This document shows, piece by piece, positions 1 through 5,228 of a stretch of DNA of 5,228 nt. Made by a program: the position numbers and the translations under genes. Origin of the DNA: Bdellovibrionales bacterium (GTDB lineage Bacteria > Bdellovibrionota > Bdellovibrionia > Bdellovibrionales > UBA1609); the NCBI GenBank assembly GCA_026713205.1, contig JAPOOY010000163.1, forward strand, positions 1 through 5,228, given 5' to 3'. Every line of letters starts with the position of its first letter. Positions within the stretch are counted from its first letter, which is position 1. Under the pieces are notes generated by a model. That model was not told the origin of the DNA. It searched no databases and was given only the letters and a program-made list of their open reading frames with translations.

Positions 1-24
1 AGACATAGCCCTTTATAGCAGACT

Positions 25-131
25 CTAGTACACTATCCTACAAGTTCTTTAATTTTGAAAAACAGAAATATAAGCAAAATTAAAGACTTAAAGTCATCTA
101 ACTTTAAATAATCTATAGGATGGTGTACTAG
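25..131. mobile_element. MITE-like inverted-repeat element with CTAG ends
   Basis: Seen: 25-40 (CTAGTACACTATCCTA) and 116-131 (TAGGATGGTGTACTAG) are inverted copies matching at 15 of 16 positions, and the one mismatch would be a G-U pair in RNA. Both ends carry CTAG. The interior of 75 bases has a second, perfect 12-bp inverted repeat (46-57 TCTTTAATTTTG against 75-86 CAAAATTAAAGA), then a short self-complementary stretch GACTTAAAGTC at 85-95. No coding capacity is visible. Known: IS630/Tc1-type elements insert at TA, often within CTAG, and duplicate TA. Inferred: a non-autonomous miniature element with termini starting GTACAC. It lies 67 bases past the stop of the minus-strand ATPase gene, so it could also act as a 3' RNA hairpin or terminator. 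It has no clear U-tract, so the mobile reading is preferred. Confidence 0.5.
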
Positions 132-197
132 CATTAAAATTCATTCAAATACGGGAAAAATAAATTTTTTTAGAACCGACTCATTCATTAAAGCGAA

Positions 198-1385
198 TCA
201 TACGATCTTTTTTGAGGCATCTGACTTTCCCATAGAGTGCTCTTTTAAAAAAGAAGACAAGTGGGTTACAATCACATTATTTTGAATAGGGTAAGTGTCT
301 TTAATGGGGGCAATAATGTACTTTTTATCCGCCTTAATATCTTCTATTCCGTTCCAAAACCCTCGTGAAGGTTTTGCTGAAGTTGAGGCTTTAATTTCAA
401 TGGCAACAAGCTTTCCCGCTTTCTCTAAAACCAAATCCAATTCTGTGCCTGAACTTGTGCGATAAAAATAATGATTCCAATTCTTTAAATTATGACAAAT
501 ATTTTCAATGACATAGGATTCAAAAGAACTTCCATAAATAGGGTGACCAAATAATTCATCACTGGTTTCAATGTTGAGATGGGCATGAAGCAAGCCGGTA
601 TCTCTAATATAAATTTTAGGTGATTTAACGAGTCGCTTTTTGATATTTTTTATATATGGTTTTAAAGTTCTTACAACAAAAGCTTGTTCTAAAATATCAA
701 TATAGTTTTTAATTGTGTGTGAGCTTTTCCCTAAAATTTCTCCAAGTTTAGAGCTGTTTAAAGTTTGCCCTTGAGAGTGAGACAATAATTTCCAAAACCT
801 CTCAAGAGTTTTAGAGGGAATATTAAATCCTAATTGAGGGATATCACGCTCTAAAAATGTACGGATATAATTATAACGCCACTCCAAACTTAAATCATCA
901 CTTTGAGATAAAAAGCTCAAAGGATACCCCCCTCTTAACCAATGTTTATGAAAATGTTTTTCTTTAACTTCTTGAATATCAAAGGGGGTTATATCCAAAA
1001 AAGCGATTCTTCCTGCAAGAGTTTCACTGCTCTGCTGAATTAAATCTCTTGAGGCGCTTCCAAGAATCAAAAATTGCCCGTTTCTTTTTCTTTGATCAAT
1101 AATTCCTCTTAGAATTTGAAACAAATTTGTTTTATATTGAATCTCATCAAGGCAAATAAGACCTTGCTTATGTAAATCAAAAAAAGCTTCCGGATCAGAA
1201 AGTTTGTTTAGTTCTCTTGGAAGCTGTAAATCAAGATAAACGGATTTTTTAAATTGAGTGAGAATTTTTTTGGCTAAAGTGGATTTTCCAACCTGTCTTG
1301 CTCCCAGAATGGCAACAGCCGGGTAATTTTTTATAAGTGTTTTCAGTTTTTTTTGAAGAGGCTCTCTTTTTAGATAAGCTTGCAT
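198..1385 (-). CDS. AAA_14/DUF4143 family P-loop ATPase
   Basis: A predicted cytoplasmic ATPase of 395 residues, normal length for this family. Seen: a Walker A motif GARQVGKS (residues 28-35), a Walker B LICLDEIQ (76-83), a sensor-1-like strand FLILGSAS (105-112) and LAGR (123-126). These are followed by the family landmarks WLRGGYP (149-155), YIRTFLERDIPQLG (173-186), a winged-helix-like stretch around 205-240, KIYIRDTGLLHAHL (257-270) and SSFESYVIENI (286-296). The C-terminus has SSGTELDLVLE then AIEIKAS (about 311-334), resembling a PD-(D/E)XK nuclease fold with E315, D317, E330 and K332; activity is unproven. Known: an N-terminal AAA_14 domain joined to DUF4143 is common in bacteria and archaea, and its cellular role is not established. 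The ATG at 1385 is the only sensible start: the frame has a stop at 1403-1401 and the next Met is near the C-terminus. No Shine-Dalgarno is present, and the start lies in a perfect palindrome. The gene is divergent from valS and more AT-rich, which suggests acquisition. Confidence 0.93.
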   Translation of the reverse strand: MQAYLKREPLQKKLKTLIKNYPAVAILGARQVGKSTLAKKILTQFKKSVYLDLQLPRELNKLSDPEAFFDLHKQGLICLDEIQYKTNLFQILRGIIDQRKRNGQFLILGSASRDLIQQSSETLAGRIAFLDITPFDIQEVKEKHFHKHWLRGGYPLSFLSQSDDLSLEWRYNYIRTFLERDIPQLGFNIPSKTLERFWKLLSHSQGQTLNSSKLGEILGKSSHTIKNYIDILEQAFVVRTLKPYIKNIKKRLVKSPKIYIRDTGLLHAHLNIETSDELFGHPIYGSSFESYVIENICHNLKNWNHYFYRTSSGTELDLVLEKAGKLVAIEIKASTSAKPSRGFWNGIEDIKADKKYIIAPIKDTYPIQNNVIVTHLSSFLKEHSMGKSDASKKIV

Positions 1386-1416
1386 ATTTGAAGTATAACT
1401 TCAAATATGCAAGCTT
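1376..1416. repeat. Perfect 41-bp palindrome over the ATPase start codon
   Basis: Seen: the left arm 1376-1394 (AAGCTTGCATATTTGAAGT) and the right arm 1398-1416 (ACTTCAAATATGCAAGCTT) are exact reverse complements over 19 bp, separated by ATA (1395-1397). The ATPase ATG (minus strand, 1385-1383) is inside the left arm, so codons 1 to 3 and part of codon 4 are also palindrome. A transcript from further upstream would bury the start codon in a strong hairpin. A perfect repeat of this size is not expected by chance. It could be an operator for a dimeric regulator, a cruciform, a transposition or integration scar, or an RNA switch. There is no U-run on either side, so it is not an ordinary terminator. 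Confidence 0.9.
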
Positions 1417-1421
1417 GTAAA
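1392..1421 (-). promoter_or_regulatory. Candidate promoter giving a leaderless ATPase mRNA
   Basis: On the minus strand TTTACA (1421-1416, five of six consensus bases) is followed after 18 bp by TATACT (1397-1392, five of six). The TATACT box covers the centre of the palindrome. A start about 7 bases beyond the -10 box falls at roughly 1385, the first base of the ATG. This would explain the missing ribosome binding site and would keep the palindrome out of the message. It is inferred from matches only; in DNA this AT-rich, similar boxes arise by chance. Confidence 0.4.
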
Positions 1422-1649
1422 GGCTGAATTTCCAGTTCAACCCTTTTTTTAAACCGGAGGAGTATATTTCCTCCAAAAGCCTGCAAAACAGGAATTTTCA
1501 GGTTTTCTGTTGAGGCAGAAGATCGTATATTCTTTTATACATGAAACACCTGAAAATCCAAACTGGGGGAGGCAGGTGTAGTGACATTAAGTAAAGAGAT
1601 ATTTTATCAGAGTTTTAATTTTTCGGGAGAATAGCAATAGAGGTAAGGC
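1417..1649. other. Divergent intergenic region and valS leader
   Basis: This region of 233 bases separates the divergent ATPase and valS genes. Seen: a small hairpin GGAGGA (1456-1461) with TCCTCC (1469-1474) over a 7-base loop, and a longer inverted repeat ATTTTCAGGT (1494-1503) with ACCTGAAAAT (1548-1557) enclosing 44 bases. No T-box consensus (AGGGTGG with an NACCGCG-like end) is visible, so tRNA-sensing control of valS is not supported. There is no convincing valS promoter. The best -35-like match is GTGACA at 1581-1586, with only a poor TTTTAT at 1602-1607 as -10. A 17-codon frame at 1541-1594 has no ribosome binding site and is not called. Confidence 0.5.
1640..1648 (+). promoter_or_regulatory. 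valS ribosome binding site
   Basis: GAGGT at 1640-1644, followed by AAGG at 1645-1648, lies 5 bases before the ATG at 1650. This is a good Shine-Dalgarno match at normal spacing and fixes the valS start. It contrasts with the ATPase gene and the cysteine-rich gene, neither of which has a recognisable ribosome binding site. Confidence 0.8.
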
Positions 1650-4277
1650 ATGAAAAAATATAAAGCGGGAGAGATTGAAACAAAATATCAGAAAGAATGG
1701 GATGAGCAGGGGATCCATTCCTATGATCCGGAAATCTCCGCAAAAGACACTTTCGTGATTGATACTCCTCCTCCCACAGTTTCAGGCGCTCTTCATATAG
1801 GTCATTTGTTCAGTTATACTCAGACGGATATTATCGCTCGTTTTCAGAGAATGAGGGGGAAAAATGTTTTCTATCCCATGGGATGGGATGATAACGGACT
1901 TCCCACGGAAAAGCGAATACAAAACCTTTATGGTGTGTCCTGCGACCCTTCATTGCCCTGGGAGTCTATGGATTTAAAACCTCTTTCCAAGAAGGATAAA
2001 ACACGGCGTAAAATCTCCCGTAAAAATTTTTTGGAATTGTGTGACCGGCAGGCTCAGGAAGATGAACAAAAATACAAGATTTTTTGGAATCGCCTGGGGC
2101 TTTCCGTTGACTGGAAACAAACTTACCGGACGATAGGTCGGCAATCTCAAAAAATTTCGCAAACCGCTTTTATCAATTTGTATAAAAAAGGTCTTTTGGA
2201 AAATCGTTTGGAGCCTGTTTTTTGGGATACTCAATTTCAAACGGCTGTGGCTCAGGCGGATATGGAGGACAGGCAAAGGGAAGGGTTTTACCATGACATT
2301 AAATTCCCTGTTCAGGGAGGAGGGGAGGTTGTGATCTCCACCACCCGTCCGGAACTTTTACCGGCCTGTGTGGCTTTGGCCGCCCATCCGGAGGATTCCA
2401 GATACCAATCCTTCTTTTCAAAAAAAGCTGAAATTCCTTTGTTTCACGGAGCGGTTCCCATAATTCCTTCCTCCCATGCCGATCCGGAGAAGGGGACAGG
2501 GATTTTAATGGTTTGTACCTTTGGAGATGGAGAAGATGTGCGTTTTTGGAAAGAGAAAAAACTTCCCTTAAAGCAAATTGTCAGTCCGGCGGGAAGGATA
2601 AATCCCATCCCTTCTTTTACGGAGGGAATTTTTCAAAGTCTTAAGCCAGCTTTGGCAAAAAAGTATTATGAGTCGCTTATTGATCTCCCTTTACCGGAGG
2701 CGCGAAAAAAAATGGTGGAATTTTTAAAAGAAACAAAACATTTGGTTTCCGAACCTCGGTCCACTCTTCAGTTTGTTAAATATTATGAAAAAGGGGATAG
2801 ACCCCTGGAGCTTATACCCACCAGACAATGGTTCATGAAAATCCTGGATCATAAAGAGGAGTTTTTAAAGCGGGGGTGTCAGATAGAATGGCATCCTCCT
2901 TCCATGAGAAAAAGATATGAACAATGGGTTGAAGGTTTAAATCAGGATTGGTGTGTCTCCCGTCAAAGATTTTTTGGTGTGCCCATTCCTCTTTGGTATC
3001 CCTTAAGTAAAGAGGGTGCGGCGGATTTTAAAAATCCTATTTTAAGCCATGACTTGCCTTTTGATCCGGTGGTCTCAACACCTCCTGGTTATAAGGAACA
3101 GGACAGGGATCAACCGGGAGGTTTTACAGCGGATGGAGATGTGCTTGATACCTGGGCCACTTCCTCTCTCACTCCACTCATCAACAGTTCCTGGGAATCG
3201 GAAAGACATGCAAAACTTTTTCCGGCGGATCTGCGTCCTCAGGCCCATGAAATCATAAGAACCTGGGCTTTTTATACTATTGTTCAGTCTCATTTTCATG
3301 AGAACTCTCCCCCTTGGAAAAAAGTGGCCATCAGTGGTTGGGTGGTGGATCCCCAACGCTCTAAAATGAGCAAGTCCAAAGGGAATATTGTGACTCCGGA
3401 AAAGTTAATGGACACTTATTCCGCAGATGCTCTTCGTTATTGGGCCGGACGGGCGGGGTTAGGGCAGGATACGGTTTATGATGAACAGGTTTTTAAAACA
3501 GGACAAAGACTGGTGACAAAAATTTTTAATGCCGCTCGTTTTGTTTCTCTTCAAACAGAGCAGGTTTCGGTATCCCATCTTCTTGAGGGAGATTTAAAAG
3601 GTATTACAGAAGCTGTGGATCGGGCCTGGATAATGTCTCTGGGAGAGGTTTATAAAAAGGTAACAGAGTTTTTAGAAGATTTTAAATATGATTCCGCTTT
3701 AAGACTTGCGGAAAAAACTTTTTGGTCTTTTTGCGATAACTATATAGAGCTTGTGAAGGCTCGGGCTTACCAGTTAAAGGGTGAATCTGGAGGAATTTCC
3801 GGAGCCATGAGTTTGGATTGCAGTTTGTATCTTTTCTTAAAAATGTTTGCCCCCTTCCTGCCCTATATTACGGAAGAGGTTTGGTCCTGGAGATATAAGG
3901 AGGAGAGCTTTTCCATTCATTCCTCTCCCTGGGAAAAAGGTTCGGTTTTCATAAAGAATCTTTTCTTGTCAGAGGTTTCTCTTAAGACATCGGATGCTAA
4001 GGAAATGGAAGAGATGACTCAAGGGTTTGAGGAGTTTCTGAGTGAGGTGTTTTATATTCTTGAACAAGTCCGAAATCAAAAAGCCTCTTTAAGGAAAAGT
4101 CTTTCCGCGCCGGTTAAAGAACTGACTCTTAAGGGAAATGAGCAACAAATAAAATGGTTTCAATTGTGTAAAGAGGACTTACTGCGTGCCGGTCATATTC
4201 AAAATGCCAACACTCTTACAGAGCCGAATTGGAAAGATCCTTTCCATATTTCTTTGACCTTAGATGAAACCAACTGA
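1650..4277 (+). CDS. valS: Valyl-tRNA synthetase, short archaeal-genre-like type
   Basis: The enzyme (875 residues, cytoplasmic) activates valine with ATP, loads it onto tRNA-Val, and hydrolyses mischarged threonine. Seen: class I HIGH signature at 49-52 within PPPTVSGALHIGH; MGWDDNGLPTE (77-87); CP1 editing-domain motifs STTRPELLPACVALAAHP (230-247) and GTGILMVCTFGDGEDV (282-297), including D296; DWCVSRQRFFGVPIPLWY (433-450); DVLDTWATSS (497-506); and KMSKS (572-576). A helical anticodon-binding domain follows from about 655. The protein ends near residue 875 without the Lys/Glu-rich C-terminal coiled-coil arm of the roughly 950-residue E. coli-type enzyme. Known, from memory: motifs of this form belong to the archaeal-genre ValRS found in Rickettsia and to similar proteins in some actinobacteria. 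Isoleucyl-tRNA synthetase is the nearest alternative, but the motif set fits ValRS. The start is set by GAGGT five bases upstream. The frame is intact, and no intrinsic terminator follows the stop. Confidence 0.97.
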   Translation: MKKYKAGEIETKYQKEWDEQGIHSYDPEISAKDTFVIDTPPPTVSGALHIGHLFSYTQTDIIARFQRMRGKNVFYPMGWDDNGLPTEKRIQNLYGVSCDPSLPWESMDLKPLSKKDKTRRKISRKNFLELCDRQAQEDEQKYKIFWNRLGLSVDWKQTYRTIGRQSQKISQTAFINLYKKGLLENRLEPVFWDTQFQTAVAQADMEDRQREGFYHDIKFPVQGGGEVVISTTRPELLPACVALAAHPEDSRYQSFFSKKAEIPLFHGAVPIIPSSHADPEKGTGILMVCTFGDGEDVRFWKEKKLPLKQIVSPAGRINPIPSFTEGIFQSLKPALAKKYYESLIDLPLPEARKKMVEFLKETKHLVSEPRSTLQFVKYYEKGDRPLELIPTRQWFMKILDHKEEFLKRGCQIEWHPPSMRKRYEQWVEGLNQDWCVSRQRFFGVPIPLWYPLSKEGAADFKNPILSHDLPFDPVVSTPPGYKEQDRDQPGGFTADGDVLDTWATSSLTPLINSSWESERHAKLFPADLRPQAHEIIRTWAFYTIVQSHFHENSPPWKKVAISGWVVDPQRSKMSKSKGNIVTPEKLMDTYSADALRYWAGRAGLGQDTVYDEQVFKTGQRLVTKIFNAARFVSLQTEQVSVSHLLEGDLKGITEAVDRAWIMSLGEVYKKVTEFLEDFKYDSALRLAEKTFWSFCDNYIELVKARAYQLKGESGGISGAMSLDCSLYLFLKMFAPFLPYITEEVWSWRYKEESFSIHSSPWEKGSVFIKNLFLSEVSLKTSDAKEMEEMTQGFEEFLSEVFYILEQVRNQKASLRKSLSAPVKELTLKGNEQQIKWFQLCKEDLLRAGHIQNANTLTEPNWKDPFHISLTLDETN

Positions 4278-4783
4278 ATCCTTTTTTCCGATTTAATTTT
4301 TGAAATTTTTTATTGAAGCAAAAGCGTACCCATCATTGGAGTATAGAAGTCAAAGGTTCATCTATGAGAAAGTAGTGTCAAGGGTATATTTCCCTATTGC
4401 AAGGGTTCTTTCACTCTGCATTATTGAAAAATCAAAAAAAGAGCAATCACTAATCTTTTGGACAAATTAAACCCAAGAATAACCGTTTTCATGAAAGAAT
4501 ATATTTTAAGCTGTTATATGACAATCAGATTTTTCAGGAACAGCTAATCTGTATTCCCTCATATATTTATTATACTCAATGTTAAAATCCATTTGATAAG
4601 ATAGCGTAAAATACATTTTCATTAATTTCTTACCCTCTTTTCAGGTCTTTAGTCTGTTTTTTTAAGCTTTTAATTTTATGAGTTTTTTTCATTTTGTGCT
4701 GGAAGATTTCAGATAATGTCAGGTTATTTCAAGCTTTTTTAAGGAATTCTTAAAATAGTTAATTTTGACTTAACTTCATAGGG
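4278..4783. other. Long AT-rich intergenic region without a clear gene
   Basis: I see no supported gene in these 506 bases. They contain only short open frames. On plus there is a 56-codon frame at 4300-4470 with a TTG start. On minus there is a 38-residue frame at 4622-4506, with AGAGGG 10 bases upstream of its ATG, preceded by a 20-residue Lys-rich frame at 4692-4630. None matches a family I know. Weak structures are AGCTGTT/AACAGCT (4509-4515 and 4539-4545), CAGATT/AATCTG (4526-4531 and 4546-4551) and the A/T-rich TTTTAAG/CTTAAAA (4737-4743 and 4749-4755). No GC-rich hairpin with a U-run follows valS, so its transcript end is unknown. The region looks like decayed sequence or an unrecognised regulatory stretch. 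Confidence 0.5.
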
Positions 4784-4811
4784 TTGACACAATCTCTATC
4801 AATCATATAAT
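4784..4811 (+). promoter_or_regulatory. Consensus sigma-70 promoter for the cysteine-rich gene
   Basis: TTGACA (4784-4789) and TATAAT (4806-4811) both match consensus at six of six positions, with a 16-bp spacer. The upstream DNA (4750-4770) is very AT-rich, as in UP elements. The expected transcription start is about 4818. This leaves roughly 58 bases of leader before the ATG at 4876, or about 31 before the alternative TTG at 4849. It points rightward into the open frame, so constitutive and strong expression of that gene is expected. No operator is evident. Confidence 0.75.
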
Positions 4812-4875
4812 AAGTTTATATAATTTTATGACTTGATAGTAATGAGCTTTGCCTAAATATTCAAATTTTAGATTT

Positions 4876-5228
4876 ATGTACTTTTTGTTTTCTCTTGTTT
4901 TGTTATTCTTTCCCGTTTTTGTAAGCTTTGGAGAAAGTAGCCCCTGTAATTGCGAAAAAATACTGAAAGAGGGAGAATGTAACGACCCTGACTGTATCAA
5001 GATATGTAACTTAGAAGGGGTCTTTGATTCAGCCGGAAAACTTATAAAGAACAAATGTTTTGCGGGAACAAAAAGAAATCCAGAGTACAAGGCAACAAAT
5101 GTCCGTGTTAGTAAAATTGAAGGTATTTTAGAAGAAAGTAATGAAAAATATAAAAAGATTAAGGAAAAAAATGAGAAAAAAATACAGGCAAACTGCCCAG
5201 GCTGTACCCTATCCACCAAAATGAAAGC
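4876..5228 (+). CDS. Cysteine-rich, probably exported protein (3' end off window)
   Basis: I do not recognise this protein. The frame is open from the ATG at 4876 to the window end (117 codons plus two bases) and is cut by the edge. Seen: a hydrophobic N-terminus (residues 2-19, FLFSLVLLFFPVFVSFG core) resembling a signal peptide, with a plausible cleavage after SFG (residue 19). Eight cysteines follow at 24, 26, 35, 40, 44, 61, 107 and 110, including CNC, CIKIC and CPGC. A Lys/Glu-rich, probably helical or coiled-coil stretch spans 78-104. There is no lipobox. Export would let the cysteines form disulfides; this is inferred. The N-region has no positive charge, but a TTG start at 4849 would add MPKYSNFRF, supplying Lys and Arg. 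Neither start has a Shine-Dalgarno, so the start is uncertain. Four in-frame stops (4834-4845) bound it upstream. The consensus promoter at 4784-4811 supports this strand over the opposing open frame. Confidence 0.72.
   Translation, partial: MYFLFSLVLLFFPVFVSFGESSPCNCEKILKEGECNDPDCIKICNLEGVFDSAGKLIKNKCFAGTKRNPEYKATNVRVSKIEGILEESNEKYKKIKEKNEKKIQANCPGCTLSTKMK

Noticed and set aside
1456..1474. GGAGGA/TCCTCC hairpin as an intrinsic terminator
   Set aside because: In neither direction is the stem followed by a U-run; the nearby T-tract (1444-1450) is on the wrong side.
1249..1476. 75-residue open frame on minus overlapping the ATPase N-terminus
   Set aside because: It lies mostly inside the ATPase gene in another frame, and the Walker A region is clearly coded in the ATPase frame. 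No family resemblance.
1541..1594. 17-codon frame (MKHLKIQTGGGRCSDIK) before valS as a leader peptide
   Set aside because: It has no ribosome binding site, no run of valine codons and no attenuator hairpin with a U-tract.
1974..2294. 106-residue frame on minus inside valS
   Set aside because: Antisense shadow of a well-conserved valS coding region.
3049..3356. Two overlapping frames (plus 3049-3258, minus 3075-3356) inside valS
   Set aside because: Both are shadows of the valS frame covering the DVLDTW to WVVDP region.
4379..4406. Direct repeat CAAGGGT at 4379-4385 and 4400-4406, 21 bp apart
   Set aside because: Only two 7-base copies, with no further copies or flanking similarity; chance is likely. 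Not a CRISPR or iteron array.
4803..5219. 138-residue frame on minus over the right end
   Set aside because: Its Phe/Ser-rich composition is what Lys/Glu-rich coding on the plus strand gives in reverse. The consensus promoter and signal-peptide pattern support the plus strand.

Overview
The window is bacterial and AT-rich. It holds two complete protein genes in divergent orientation and the start of a third gene that runs off the right edge. The left gene (minus strand, 198-1385) encodes a AAA_14/DUF4143-type P-loop ATPase. The central gene (plus strand, 1650-4277) encodes valyl-tRNA synthetase (ValS). The right gene (plus strand, from 4876) encodes a cysteine-rich, probably exported protein that I do not recognise.

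Layout: 25-131 is a 107-bp inverted-repeat element with CTAG at both ends, resembling a small MITE of IS630/Tc1 type; nested repeats lie inside it. The ATPase gene follows on the minus strand. Its start codon lies inside a perfect 41-bp palindrome (1376-1416). A promoter-like pair places the transcription start at about the ATG, so the mRNA may be leaderless. Positions 1417-1649 separate the divergent genes and contain two modest inverted repeats and the valS ribosome binding site. After valS, about 500 bases (4278-4783) hold no convincing gene, only very short open frames and weak hairpins. A promoter with perfect consensus boxes (TTGACA, 16 bp, TATAAT) at 4784-4811 then drives rightward into the cysteine-rich gene.

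The ValS is the short type whose motifs resemble the archaeal-genre enzyme (PPPTVSG, MGWDDNGLPTE, CTFGDGEDV, SRQRFFGVPIPLWY) and it has no C-terminal coiled coil. From memory, this type occurs in Rickettsia and some other bacteria. Together with the AT-rich DNA, the sparse intergenic region and the probable mobile-element relic, this suggests a host-associated proteobacterium, possibly of Rickettsiales or Holosporales kind. That placement is a guess and cannot be settled from this window.

Nothing indicates that the genes work together. valS is a housekeeping gene. The ATPase is visibly more AT-rich and belongs to a family often carried as accessory DNA. The third gene has its own promoter. 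The most unusual signals are the palindrome over the ATPase start and the cysteine-rich protein behind its consensus promoter.
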